Of a stretch of 64,000 nucleotides of DNA, positions 1 to 9,088 are shown one piece after another. The DNA is taken from contig CAYMQY010000001.1 of assembly GCA_964392655.1 (NCBI GenBank), positions 1 to 64,000 on the forward strand, written 5' to 3'. Numbering within the stretch: the first letter of the stretch is position 1; every line of letters starts with the position of its first letter. The notes under the pieces were generated by a model. That model searched no databases. It was given only the letters and a program-made list of their open reading frames with translations, and was not told the DNA's origin. Source of the DNA: M3007 sp964392655. Lineage in GTDB: Bacteria; Bacteroidota; Bacteroidia; Chitinophagales; Saprospiraceae. A program made the translations under genes and the position numbers.

Positions 1-2435
1 GTGCAAAGACCGGAAAGGTCGGTGGCTGTGGCGATGTACACGCCGGAACCCACGCCGACCGGGTTCACCGGTATGCCGGAAAGATCGGTCCAAGAAATGG
101 TGGCAGGCTGATTTGCCGTGGCCACCAGGTTTGCCGAAGGCGCACACAGCGAAATATCCGGCGCCGTGACCGTGAGAAAATCACCGGTGACGGTCAGCGA
201 TTGGCTGAACGGCAGCACACAGGCAGCGCTGGCATCAAATGTGACAGTGTACGTGCCCGGCGCGGCATACTGGTACACGACGGAGTCCAGCGTGCTGGTA
301 CCTGCACCGTCGCCGAAATTCCAGATTCCTGAAAAACCGCTGGAATTCACAAAGGTGACCGCCGTGCTGTTGCAGGCCTGCACCATGCTGATGAACGGCG
401 TCAGATCCACCGAATCCTGAACGTTTACCGGAAACTCAAAGGTCGCCGTGCAGTTGTGTTGGTTGGTTACAGTCAGGCGGACGGTGTACGTCCCCACCGG
501 CCCGGTTGCAAGGGTATTTGGCGCTACGGGATTGACAATGAGGAGCGTCGCCGGAACGGCAGACCACTGGTAGGTCAGTATATCCGCCGGATTCAGGTTT
601 TGCGCAGCCAGTTGGAACGGCGCATTCGGACAGGCATTGGGCGGCACGGATGCCTCCACATCCGGCGCCTGCACCTCCACCCGGGCCGTATCGGTGCGCA
701 CGCACTGAAAACTGTCGGTGGCGGTCACCACATAAATGCCCTCCGGCGCTGCAAGCGGGTTGATGGTGTCGCCGGCCAGATTGGTCCAGACCAGCGTCGC
801 GGGTACGTTGGTTGTGGCGGTCAACACCCCGACGGTATCGCAGGTAGTAGTGTCATGCGCCGTTACTTCCAGCAGCGTCTGGCGGGTGATGGTCACCGAG
901 TCCACATCAAAACACGAGGCACTGCTCACCACGAGCAGGTAAGTTTTGGTAGCCGGCGGATTGGCCAGCACGTTTTGCGGGCCGGGGTTGAAGGTCAAAA
1001 AATCCGTGGGCTGCCATTGGTAGGTAAACGTCGGACTGCCGATGACGGTGACGGGCACAGCCGACCCGTCGCAGGAATATCCCTGGGTAACCACCTTGTA
1101 GTCCAGCAAGGAATCCACCTTGAACGGCAAGACGAGCGTATCGGTGCAGCCGGCTGCAGAAGTCACTACCAGGCGGGCAATGCCGTTGCTCAGGTTGGGT
1201 ATCTGGATCGGTGGGATGTTTTGCTGGCTGCTGCTGAACGAGCCGCCGTTCCACACGATGTTCCATTGCCAGCCGGTGATCGTGCTGGTCGGGTCGGTGG
1301 ACTTGTCTGTAAATTTCACCTGGAACGAATTCGCCACGCAGGATTTGGTGTAGGTGAAATGCGCGTTCAGGCCCGACACCACGCCGATATTGATGCCGCC
1401 GATAGCAGTGCATCCGCGGGCATCGGTGGCGGTGACGGCATAAGCGCCCACGCCGAGTCCGGTGATTGTTTGCGCTACTACACTGTCCACACCGGGGCCT
1501 TGCCACACATAGGTGTACGGCGCCGTGCCCTGAGAGGCTACTGCCGTGGCGGAGCCGGTTTTGTCGTTCGGGCAAAACACCGTGGGCGTGCCTGTCACAT
1601 TGATTTTCACCTGGGTGTGTGTGCCGATGATGCCGCTTGCCGTACCGGTGCATCCGGTGGTGACGTCGGTCACTGTGACGGCCACAAACGTGCCGGGCGC
1701 GAGGTTTTTGATCTGCGGGCTGTTGTCCTGCGACACATTCCAGTGGTAGGCGTAATTGCCGCCCGAAGGGTTGACAAGCGCCGTGGCAGTACCGTCTTCC
1801 ACGCCGTCGCACTCGGCTTTTTTTACCAACAAACTGACCGTCAGACTGTCAATGACCGGCAAAAAAACGGTGGTATCGCGCTTGCAGCCTTTCAGGTCGG
1901 TGGCCTGCACGGTATAGGGCACGCCGGGCAAGAGGTTTCCAGCGGTAGCGCCCTTGGTGCCGTTGCTCCACATAATATCGTAAGGCGGATTTCCGCCTGT
2001 CGGAAACAAGGTCATGGTGCCGGGAAAGCCATTGCAGGAAGGCATGTTTACCGTGACGTTGAAATGCAGCGGGGCTGGTTGCACGACCTGAATGCCACCG
2101 GTTTTTGTGGCGCCGGCCTGATCGGTCACGGTTATCTGGTAGTTGCCGGCGCTCAGGTTTACAATCGTAGCCGTTTGCTGGCCATTGCTCCACAGGTAGG
2201 TGTAGGGCGCGGTACCGCCCGACACGGTGGCCGTGGCGGTACCGTCGGAATCGCCGTGGCAAGTGGGCGGCGAAAAATTCAGTGCCAGTTGGAGTGGCCC
2301 CTGGGCGAGGGAATTTCCAAAAGAAAACAAGGCCAGAAGCACGGCCCCGCACAGGGGGCGCACTCCGGTGGGGATATGTATTTTTTCAATAGTCATAACA
2401 TTGCGATTCATGGCATTCGACAAATACGGTTTCAT
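1..2435 (-). CDS. SprB-repeat / PKD surface adhesin (3' end outside window)
   Basis: Large secreted surface protein, probably exported by type IX secretion. Reading the minus strand gives an uninterrupted frame to the window edge, so the C-terminus is missing. After a hydrophobic signal (GAVLLALFSFGNSLAQ) come about four SprB-type repeats, each with a cysteine near the start and a core such as GGTAPYTYLWSNGQ followed by AGNYQITVTD, then PKD-like modules (WNFGDG, APGTYTVTF). Candidate ATG starts are at 2435, 2411 and 2396; 2435 leaves 18 bases after the upstream stop, while 2396 gives a shorter signal peptide. It is the last visible gene of an operon with a PorP-like and a PD40/OmpA protein, a common T9SS substrate arrangement. 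Exact function (adhesion or gliding) is inferred. Confidence 0.85.
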   Translation of the reverse strand, partial: MKPYLSNAMNRNVMTIEKIHIPTGVRPLCGAVLLALFSFGNSLAQGPLQLALNFSPPTCHGDSDGTATATVSGGTAPYTYLWSNGQQTATIVNLSAGNYQITVTDQAGATKTGGIQVVQPAPLHFNVTVNMPSCNGFPGTMTLFPTGGNPPYDIMWSNGTKGATAGNLLPGVPYTVQATDLKGCKRDTTVFLPVIDSLTVSLLVKKAECDGVEDGTATALVNPSGGNYAYHWNVSQDNSPQIKNLAPGTFVAVTVTDVTTGCTGTASGIIGTHTQVKINVTGTPTVFCPNDKTGSATAVASQGTAPYTYVWQGPGVDSVVAQTITGLGVGAYAVTATDARGCTAIGGINIGVVSGLNAHFTYTKSCVANSFQVKFTDKSTDPTSTITGWQWNIVWNGGSFSSSQQNIPPIQIPNLSNGIARLVVTSAAGCTDTLVLPFKVDSLLDYKVVTQGYSCDGSAVPVTVIGSPTFTYQWQPTDFLTFNPGPQNVLANPPATKTYLLVVSSASCFDVDSVTITRQTLLEVTAHDTTTCDTVGVLTATTNVPATLVWTNLAGDTINPLAAPEGIYVVTATDSFQCVRTDTARVEVQAPDVEASVPPNACPNAPFQLAAQNLNPADILTYQWSAVPATLLIVNPVAPNTLATGPVGTYTVRLTVTNQHNCTATFEFPVNVQDSVDLTPFISMVQACNSTAVTFVNSSGFSGIWNFGDGAGTSTLDSVVYQYAAPGTYTVTFDASAACVLPFSQSLTVTGDFLTVTAPDISLCAPSANLVATANQPATISWTDLSGIPVNPVGVGSGVYIATATDLSGLC

Positions 2436-2453
2436 CACCGGGGTTGGCGCCGC

Positions 2454-5258
2454 TTATTTTTGCGTGATCGGAATCGGGATAGCATTTCCGTTTACGTCCA
2501 CCCCGATGATTTCGACGCGGCGCTCCCGGGCGGCATCCACGCTGAAGACGGAGTGTCGGCGGTCTTTGGGGTCGGCGCTTACAGATTTCGGTGCTTTGGC
2601 CGAACCGTTCGGCTCCCGGATCAGGGTCAACTGCCCCGACTTGATGAACGGCTCGTAAATGCCGCCGTCAAAAATGGAAAAGTGGTTCATCACGCTGCTC
2701 ACCCGCCGGGAGGTCAAATCCAGGTTGTAGCCCGGACTGGCCAGAGGCGATGCGAAACCGCTGATACGAATGTTCACCTTGTCGCCGTTGAGCAGCATTT
2801 CATACAGCACCTCGGAGAACATACGCATACGGTCCCATTCGCCTTTCAGGCGCCGCTCGAAGAAGGTATCCAGATCGAAGCGGGCCATTTCGAGTTCCTG
2901 ACCCGCCAGGGGTTTGCAATACACGTCCATGTACTCCTGCTTGCGGTTGTAGTACGGCAGGTAGGTGTCTTTGAATTCTTCCTTGATGGTGGTTATGCCG
3001 CGGCGCGAAGGCCCGGGCTTGTCGTTGTCGAAATACAGCACGATCGGCAGGTAGGCCGGGAGCGACAGCGGGCGCAGGAACAGTTCCTGCCGGATGCGCT
3101 GGAAGGGGTCTTTTTTCAGGTCGTCGGTCCGGAACTCCACGGAGTCCTTCGAGTAGCCCTCTTTGGTGGCCACTACCCGGTAACGCGTATCATAATGAAT
3201 GACCGTGTGGTAGTCGTTTTGATCCGGGCCGGTCTGATGCACCCAGCGTTGCCGGGTTTTCAGTTCGATCAGGGTGATGGTCACCTCATTGAGCGGGTCT
3301 TTCAAAATATCGTCATACACGAATACGTCGAGGTTGAGGCCCCGGCGCAATTTCAATTCCCGGCGCAAGGTGGTGTCGCCGTTCACGACAAGCCCGACGG
3401 TGGAAACGGTGGTAGAATCCGGCGTGAAACCCGGCTTGAACGCGCCGAGTTTGTACTCGTGCTGGAATTGCAACGGAAACCGGTACACCGTGCTGTCCGG
3501 GTGATCCCGCATGACGGTAGCCAACCCTGCGTTGCCGGCACCGCGATCCACCACGCCGTCGGGACGGTGGAAAGCCGAGGTGGTGAGCAGCACGTTTGCT
3601 CCCGGGAAGGGGCGAAGTGTGTCGCCGTCGAGGATGGACACGATCAGGTCCACCTGAGCAGATTTGAGGCAGCGGCGGGCCGACATGTCCTCATCCCAGA
3701 TGCGTTGCGGCACGTCGAAGCGGAAGGTATCGGGTACGAATCCGGGTTTGGCCGTCACGATCATGTACGACTTGCCGGTTTGCAGCGGAAACTTGTGCGT
3801 AGACCCCGGCACCGTCACCTTGCTCAATTCCACCGGTCCGCCCGGGGTCATTTCGAACAGGGTCATGGTGGTGTAGTTCAGGGTGTCGCCGGTTTTCTGA
3901 TCGCAGGCGGTGATTGTCATTTCGGGTTTCGACATGCCCGATTTGAAAATGTCGTAGCAGCATTCTTCCTCCGAAAAATTCTGCGCGCCCTTGCGGTTGG
4001 AGGAAAAGAAGGCCAGCCTGCCGTTTTCCGACAGGGAGTAAAACACATCGTTGGCGCTGGAATTGAGCGGCATGGGCAGGTGCTCGACGGCACCCCACTG
4101 GCCGGAGGTGTAGGCCGAGCGGTAAATATCGAATCCGCCGAGGCCCTGGCGGGCATTGCTGCTGAAGTACAGGATGCCCGTTTGGGCGTGGTAAAAAGGC
4201 GTCACGTCGTCACCGTCGGTATTGAGCGCGGCCAGGTTGACCGGCTCGGAAAACTTGTCACCCTCGATTTTGACGTACCAGATGTCTTTTTTGCCTTTGC
4301 CGCCGGGGCGGTCGCTCACGAAAAAGAGGGTTTCCGTCAGTTCGCCCGGCAGGGTACACACAAACGGCTGGGTATTGGTGGCGTCTTTCAGGTTGATGGT
4401 TTTAGGCAGTTTTTCGGCGTTGCCCCAGGTGCTTTCACCGCTGCGTTTGCGGCGGTAGAGTTCGAAGCGGATACGTTTCCCTTCCTTGTATTTACCCACG
4501 GCGTAGTACACGACGCTTTTGTCTTTGTTGAACGTGACGTAGGCCGTGTGTTTTTTCTTTTCGTTAATCTCGTTCCAGCGGATGTCCATGCCGGCATCGG
4601 CGCGGGGTTCGGCAGTAAACACCTGGATCATTGGCCGGGAGGAATCGCCCTTGAACGGATGGCCGTAGGCGGAATAGTACAGGCGGTTGTCCGTCCACAC
4701 GTTGGAATACTCCGCGAAGGGCGTGTTCACATAGTCGCGCAGGCTGTCGAGCGCGATGTCGGCGATATTCTGGTGGATGCCGATGGCCCAGTCGCAGTTT
4801 TTGATGCCGGTTTGGGCGCGGGATTTCTGTTCGGGCGATGTGGCAATTTTTTCGGCGTCCTGGTACAATTGCTTAGCGTCTGCATACTGCTCCATGAGAT
4901 AGCGCACATCGGCGAGGCGCAGAAAGGTGAGCGCGTCGTCGTCCACGAGGTTTTTGCTGCGCAACAGGTCGTAGGTGGCGGCGGCCACTTCGTAGCGAGT
5001 ATGCGCCGTGGCGGCAGAGGCCAGCCCTTCCAGTGCGGAAATATTGAACGTGTCGGCGTTCAAAATGCGCTGGTAATACTGCATGGCCGCGTAGTAATTG
5101 CCCTCGTTGTAACTCTTTTTGGCCCTTTCCTCCAGCGCTGCGAGCGAGGGGCCACGGTCGAGATTGGCGCCGATACGCTCCGGAATACCCTTTTGGGCGG
5201 CAACCCGCAGGGTACACAGGAAAAGGAGCGACAATATGATTGGTATGTATTTCGACAT
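2454..5258 (-). CDS. PD40/OmpA-family T9SS-associated protein
   Basis: Predicted periplasmic or outer-membrane-anchored protein of 934 residues. A signal peptide (MSKYIPIILSLLFLCTLRVA) is followed by TPR-like helices (about 30-160), WD40-like PD40 repeats (about 250-430, with FFVSDRPGGKGKKDIW and LYFSSNARQGLGGFDIY), carboxypeptidase-regulatory-like beta domains in the middle, and a C-terminal OmpA peptidoglycan-binding domain (YLPIVLYFDND near 700; SGFASP, then YNLDLTSRRVSSV). The OmpA domain carries an insertion of roughly 60 residues between its first strand and the helix that normally follows. It resembles the PorE/SprE-neighbour class of TPR-PD40-OmpA proteins. It begins 17 bases after the PorP-like gene and precedes the SprB-repeat gene, so it may couple a surface protein to the cell wall (inference). 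Confidence 0.88.
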   Translation of the reverse strand: MSKYIPIILSLLFLCTLRVAAQKGIPERIGANLDRGPSLAALEERAKKSYNEGNYYAAMQYYQRILNADTFNISALEGLASAATAHTRYEVAAATYDLLRSKNLVDDDALTFLRLADVRYLMEQYADAKQLYQDAEKIATSPEQKSRAQTGIKNCDWAIGIHQNIADIALDSLRDYVNTPFAEYSNVWTDNRLYYSAYGHPFKGDSSRPMIQVFTAEPRADAGMDIRWNEINEKKKHTAYVTFNKDKSVVYYAVGKYKEGKRIRFELYRRKRSGESTWGNAEKLPKTINLKDATNTQPFVCTLPGELTETLFFVSDRPGGKGKKDIWYVKIEGDKFSEPVNLAALNTDGDDVTPFYHAQTGILYFSSNARQGLGGFDIYRSAYTSGQWGAVEHLPMPLNSSANDVFYSLSENGRLAFFSSNRKGAQNFSEEECCYDIFKSGMSKPEMTITACDQKTGDTLNYTTMTLFEMTPGGPVELSKVTVPGSTHKFPLQTGKSYMIVTAKPGFVPDTFRFDVPQRIWDEDMSARRCLKSAQVDLIVSILDGDTLRPFPGANVLLTTSAFHRPDGVVDRGAGNAGLATVMRDHPDSTVYRFPLQFQHEYKLGAFKPGFTPDSTTVSTVGLVVNGDTTLRRELKLRRGLNLDVFVYDDILKDPLNEVTITLIELKTRQRWVHQTGPDQNDYHTVIHYDTRYRVVATKEGYSKDSVEFRTDDLKKDPFQRIRQELFLRPLSLPAYLPIVLYFDNDKPGPSRRGITTIKEEFKDTYLPYYNRKQEYMDVYCKPLAGQELEMARFDLDTFFERRLKGEWDRMRMFSEVLYEMLLNGDKVNIRISGFASPLASPGYNLDLTSRRVSSVMNHFSIFDGGIYEPFIKSGQLTLIREPNGSAKAPKSVSADPKDRRHSVFSVDAARERRVEIIGVDVNGNAIPIPITQK

Positions 5259-5275
5259 AATTCGGGTGTGTGCGA

Positions 5276-6316
5276 TCAGTCAATGGGGCACTGTTTGACG
5301 ACGGGCTTGATTTTGTACAGGCGGTAAATCAGGGCTACTTCCGGGCCGCCCCGGTTGTCGGTTGCGATAGTGAAATCGGACAGGTTCAGGTCGTAGGAAA
5401 AACCCAGCGTCCAGGTGCGCCAGTGTACTTCGGCGGTCCAGACGAATGCATCGGTGTAGCGGTGGCGGAAACTGGCGCCCACCTGCACGGCCAGTTCGTG
5501 GTAAGGCCGGGCATTGAGCAATAGGCGGCCGGCGACGCCGTACACGAGTTCGCGGTAGGTGCCTTGTTCCTGATACAGCACATGCCCCAGCAGGTCGAAC
5601 GGTTCCGACACTTGCACGAGCGCATTGCCGTGCAGCGCCATGCGGGCGGCAAGGCGCACGTCGTCGGTGTTGTTGGTCCAGAAATTATGGTCGGGGCGGT
5701 TGACGTGGTGCAGGGCGCCGCCGATGTCGAAACGGGTGCGGGTATTTCTGGCGTAGTGGCGGAAGTTGAGGCCCGCGCTGAGGTCGAAATACTGGAGGTT
5801 GGTGCTGAAAAAAGCGCCGTCTTCGTGCGTGGCGGCGCCGGGGTCGTACAGGCAGTCCACAAACTGGGCGTCGAAACTCCACTTGTTGGTGCCGAAGGAG
5901 CGCTGGCCGAATGCGGGCGTGAAGCCGAGGGAGAGGAAATTGTTTTTGGCCACCGGCAGGGTGAGGGCGACAGGGATGCCGATTTGCACGGAGGTCAGAG
6001 CGATGGAGCCTTGCCGGTCGTAATTGATCATCAGTCCGCCGGTGAGGTAGCGGTCGTAGTGGTTGCGGCGGTAGTAAATCTTGTTTTCGACGCTGCCGGA
6101 AAACGTGGTGTAGGGCACCGGCACGGCATTCCACTGGCTGCGGTAGTTGCCGACGAAGCGGACATCGCCGCCGAACACACCGTTCAACCCCGGGTTGAGA
6201 TTCAGCGGCGAGTTGGCAAACTGGGAAAAGTGTATGTCCTGGGCCAACAGAGGCGTGCCCGAGCACAAGAGGGCGAGGTACAGGCAAAATCGGCGTAGGT
6301 ATAGCGTTCTCTTCAC
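5276..6316 (-). CDS. PorP/SprF family type IX secretion membrane protein
   Basis: Outer-membrane beta-barrel protein of the PorP/SprF family, 346 residues. Family members help deliver or anchor large T9SS substrates at the cell surface. The family hallmark is clear at the mature N-terminus: DIHFSQFANSPLNLNPGLNG, then FVGNYRSQWNAVPVPYTTFS. The GTG at 6316 is preferred because it places a signal peptide (VKRTLYLRRFCLYLALLCSG) at the start; the upstream open frame to 6463 encodes 49 residues without signal character. It is the first gene of the operon with the PD40/OmpA and SprB-repeat genes, which probably encode its partner and cargo. Confidence 0.88.
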   Translation of the reverse strand: MKRTLYLRRFCLYLALLCSGTPLLAQDIHFSQFANSPLNLNPGLNGVFGGDVRFVGNYRSQWNAVPVPYTTFSGSVENKIYYRRNHYDRYLTGGLMINYDRQGSIALTSVQIGIPVALTLPVAKNNFLSLGFTPAFGQRSFGTNKWSFDAQFVDCLYDPGAATHEDGAFFSTNLQYFDLSAGLNFRHYARNTRTRFDIGGALHHVNRPDHNFWTNNTDDVRLAARMALHGNALVQVSEPFDLLGHVLYQEQGTYRELVYGVAGRLLLNARPYHELAVQVGASFRHRYTDAFVWTAEVHWRTWTLGFSYDLNLSDFTIATDNRGGPEVALIYRLYKIKPVVKQCPID

Positions 6317-6645
6317 AAGCGCTTGAGTTTTGAAATTCAGTTTGAACGGAAAAACGTGCAATCGGTGCAGGTACGTGCCGCGGCGACCTGTCGATTGCCG
6401 CAGCCCCTTGCCGGGTATGGAACGGTACAACAGGCTGAAACCCAAGCCCGGCACAAAAAACATACCACTAAAGCCACATATTTACTGCCCGCAGGGAGCA
6501 GGAATACAGCATTTCGGGTAGACGCAGGCGGGGGGAATTAAACAAAGCCGAACCTTTTTCCGGTTTTGACTTTGCATGAGATGAGAAACGGCGGTAAAGG
6601 TAGTGTTTTCCGTTTCCGGCCAAAATTTGCGGGCCGTTAAAACGC
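6317..6645. other. intergenic region upstream of the PorP-like operon
   Basis: No convincing coding region on either strand. It must hold the promoter of the minus-strand PorP operon, but no clean TAnnTTTG box was found close to the GTG start. The terminator of the neighbouring small secreted gene lies at its distal end. Confidence 0.4.
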
Positions 6646-6679
6646 AAAAAGGTTTGTCGTTGAAACGACAAACCTTTTT
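6646..6679 (-). terminator. strong intrinsic terminator, probably bidirectional
   Basis: A perfect 15-bp inverted repeat (AAAAAGGTTTGTCGT / ACGACAAACCTTTTT) with a 4-base loop at 6661-6664. The stem is flanked by A5 and T5, so it can end transcripts in both directions. It lies about 60 bases after the stop of the minus-strand gene at 6740-7096, which it most likely terminates. Confidence 0.85.
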
Positions 6680-6739
6680 CACCGGTTTTTACCGACGTCT
6701 ACCACAAAACAGGGAGTAGATCCTCACACTGGTGGTGCC

Positions 6740-7096
6740 TTACTTGTCTTGCTGTACCAGGCTCCCTACCCGGAACGGCGTCGTGGCATCCTTGCGGTAG
6801 TCGCGCACAAAACCGAAAGACTGATCCTTTGGAATATTTGTGGATTGTCCGGAGCCTTTGAAACCGTCTTTGCAATCAACCGTAAAACTGAGTTCTTTCA
6901 GGTGGCCTTCCGCATCGAAAGCCATGTGCGTGTAGTCCAGAATGATATTCATCGCAGCCATTTCGGCTTTGATGTTCATCAGAATTTCTTTGTTGTGGTA
7001 TTGCTGGAAGAAGGCCTCCACCCTGGGTACGCGTTGCGCGTGCAGCGTGGTGAAACCAAGGCAAATAAAGGCGAGCAGAAAAAGCAGTTTTTGCAT
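6740..7096 (-). CDS. small secreted protein resembling the C-terminal domain of Bacteroidota BlaR1/M56 proteins
   Basis: A 118-residue protein with a signal peptide (MQKLLFLLAFICLGFTTLHA). The ATG at 7096 is chosen over upstream codons because it starts this signal directly and lies 45 bases after a TACTTTTG promoter box. The mature part has a predicted alpha-beta pattern (ILMNIKAEMAAMNIILDYTH, then LKELSFTVDCKDGFKGSG and FGFVRDYRKDATTPF). From memory, the DGFxGSG and FGFxRDY features resemble the tail found after M56 BlaR1-like peptidase domains in this phylum; here it stands alone without the peptidase. Function unknown. Confidence 0.6.
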   Translation of the reverse strand: MQKLLFLLAFICLGFTTLHAQRVPRVEAFFQQYHNKEILMNIKAEMAAMNIILDYTHMAFDAEGHLKELSFTVDCKDGFKGSGQSTNIPKDQSFGFVRDYRKDATTPFRVGSLVQQDK

Positions 7097-7141
7097 AAAC
7101 AGAATCCGTTGGATGGTAAAAAATGATGGATATTTCGACCA

Positions 7142-7149
7142 CAAAAGTA
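7142..7149 (-). promoter_or_regulatory. Bacteroidota -7 promoter box
   Basis: The minus strand reads TACTTTTG, a full match to the phylum consensus TAnnTTTG, 45 bases upstream of the ATG at 7096. A clear -33 TTG is not visible at the usual distance. Confidence 0.5.
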
Positions 7150-7184
7150 TGGTGCCGGCCTGAAAAGTAAAAAGAAGGTTTTCG

Positions 7185-8594
7185 TCACTTGCGAACGACC
7201 TGGCGTACCAGATTGCCGTTCTCCAGTTCCACGACCAGAAAATACGTTCCGACCGGCAAAAGACTCAGATCAATTACCTCCTCGATTCGCTGCCCGCTCA
7301 CTTTTTTTGCATATACCCGGCTTTGGCGCGCATCCAGAAGCGTGAGAACCACTTGCTCCCGTTTTTTCAATTCCAGGCCGATGCGCACCGTGCTGTCGGT
7401 GGGGTTTGGCGCCAGCGAAAAGTTGGTCACGTTGGAGGGCACATCGGTTGCGACGGACATTGATTTGATTTTGTAGATCGCGCCCTGGGAGAGTGCCGCC
7501 ACGTATAGTTCTCCGTCGCGATCTTCGCCGTACGAACTGTATTGGTTGCCGGCGAATTGGCCGACTAATCCCGTGGTAAATGTCCCGTCGGGGTTTTGTT
7601 TTGTAGCCCACCAGCGCCCGCTGACATAGTCGGAAAAGAAGTAGTACCCGTCCAGATCGGGATACTGCTTGCCCCGGTAGATAAAGCCGCCTGTGATGGA
7701 GCGCCCAAGCGAGGGGTTGGCATAATCAAATACCGGAGCCGTGTAGGCGGCGGCAGGAAGGCATCCGGTTGTACTATACGAGGCAAGCCCCTCGTAGCAG
7801 CGCCAGCCGTAGTTGCGTCCGCCGGTACCTGCCGGCTCGAAGTCCACTTCTTCGCGAGCATTCTGGCCTACATCGCCGATCCACATGTCGCCGGTAAGTC
7901 GGTCGAACGAAAAGCGCCAGGGGTTTCGCAGGCCCCAGGACCAGATTTCGGGCCGGAAGGTCGTGTCGTTCACGAACGGGTTGTCGGGCGGGATGGCATA
8001 GTCAAGACCGGGTAAAGTGTCGCTCACATCAATTCGAAGAATTTTGCCGAGCAGTGATTTTTTATTTTGACCGTTATCCTGCGGATCGCCGCCGGAACCG
8101 CCGTCGCCGAGTCCAATGTACAAGTAGCCGTCGGGGCCAAATTTCAGGCTGCCGCCGTTGTGGTTGTTGAACGGCTGGCTTTGCGCCAGCAGAATTTCCT
8201 CGCTGTTCGGGTCGGCCTCGTTGGGGTTTCCATTCAGCAGCGAAAAGCGCGATACACGGGTAGCACCGTCCGTTTCTCGGGTGTAGTACACGTAAAATTT
8301 GCCGCTCTGGGCATAGTCCGGCGGAAAAGCCAGCCCGAGCAAACCCTGCTCGTTGCCATTGGAGCGCACGCGCGGGTCAATGTTCAGAAAAGGGTTGGGG
8401 AGGCGGTTGCCGGCACTGTCCAGCACCCAGATGTAACCACGCTGCTCCACAATGAAAAGACGGGAGTCGCTGCAATGTGCAATATCCACCGGGCGGGTAA
8501 AGCCCGTGGCGTGTGCAATCAGTTCAATTTTGGGCTGTGCCGACAGTGCGGTGGCAAGGAGGAGAAACGGCAGAAAGGCAAGTTGTTTGAGCAT
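7185..8594 (-). CDS. PQQ-dependent sugar dehydrogenase (GSDH/sorbosone type) with T9SS sorting domain
   Basis: A 469-residue exported enzyme of the soluble glucose/sorbosone dehydrogenase family, which oxidises aldoses with PQQ in a six-bladed propeller. The signal peptide (MLKQLAFLPFLLLATALSA) is followed by the dehydrogenase domain at about 25-370 (RPVDIAHCSDSRLFIVEQRG, HNGGSLKFGPDGYLYIGLGD, then WSWGLRNPWRFSFD and RNYGWRCYEG). The last 80 residues are a type A C-terminal sorting domain (FSLAPNPTDSTVRIGLEL to GTYFLVVELENG), so the enzyme should be sent to the surface or medium by type IX secretion. The ATG at 8594 was chosen because upstream codons only add non-signal residues. Substrate not predictable. 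Confidence 0.9.
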   Translation of the reverse strand: MLKQLAFLPFLLLATALSAQPKIELIAHATGFTRPVDIAHCSDSRLFIVEQRGYIWVLDSAGNRLPNPFLNIDPRVRSNGNEQGLLGLAFPPDYAQSGKFYVYYTRETDGATRVSRFSLLNGNPNEADPNSEEILLAQSQPFNNHNGGSLKFGPDGYLYIGLGDGGSGGDPQDNGQNKKSLLGKILRIDVSDTLPGLDYAIPPDNPFVNDTTFRPEIWSWGLRNPWRFSFDRLTGDMWIGDVGQNAREEVDFEPAGTGGRNYGWRCYEGLASYSTTGCLPAAAYTAPVFDYANPSLGRSITGGFIYRGKQYPDLDGYYFFSDYVSGRWWATKQNPDGTFTTGLVGQFAGNQYSSYGEDRDGELYVAALSQGAIYKIKSMSVATDVPSNVTNFSLAPNPTDSTVRIGLELKKREQVVLTLLDARQSRVYAKKVSGQRIEEVIDLSLLPVGTYFLVVELENGNLVRQVVRK

Positions 8595-9088
8595 GGTAGT
8601 GATGATCCGGAAAAAGTGAAGAACGGTTGAAGATCCAAAGTTCGGAGCTTGTGTGCGAAGTTCTGTCAAGAAATACCCCGGGTGTCCGGAATGGACGAAC
8701 AGCAGTTCGGACAGCAGGGTTTTTAAGGGGGCAAAAAAAAGCCGCCGATCACGTTGCGTGCCGGCGGCAAAACCCCAAAAAACCAAATGAAAACAATCTT
8801 CCTTTTTGTATTGCCTGCCTCTGCTCATCTGCAAAGACAACGTTTATACGCGTCATGCAGCAAGAGTCACACCAAGGCGATCGTGAATTTTGGCAGGTTA
8901 TCACCGGTTTGAAAGCCGTTAACATCTTTGCCCGAAAATCAGACTGTCCGGCACAAAAAAAGCCGCAACGGGCTGGAGACCGTACGGCTGCATTTGAATT
9001 TTGTTAACCTCGGCTGTTGAGTCCTCAAGTGCCCAATCAGGTATTCCCCCCAATCACTCAAAACTCCAAACTCATAACCCGAACCTGC
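8595..9088. other. intergenic region with two hairpins, no gene recognised
   Basis: No supported coding region. It contains the GC-rich hairpin at 8733-8768 and a weaker one near 8957-8990 (minus strand: a 5-bp AGCCG/CGGCT stem followed by T7). A possible box (TGTCTTTG, minus strand) lies near 8833-8843. Together they could bound a short minus-strand RNA, or a leader of the dehydrogenase gene. Confidence 0.3.
8733..8768 (-). terminator. intrinsic terminator facing the dehydrogenase gene
   Basis: On the minus strand, GCCGCCG and CGGCGGC form a 7-bp GC stem (8741-8747 with 8762-8768) followed by T8. It lies about 140 bases upstream of the dehydrogenase start and over 300 bases below the lipoprotein gene, so it either ends a short transcript or acts as an attenuator. 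Confidence 0.6.

Noticed and set aside
456..5327. Plus-strand open frame of 1,623 codons
   Set aside because: It lies opposite the SprB-repeat and PD40/OmpA genes, which have signal peptides and clear domains. The translation is Gly/Arg/His/Val-rich with no domain, an effect of GC-rich codon use on the other strand.
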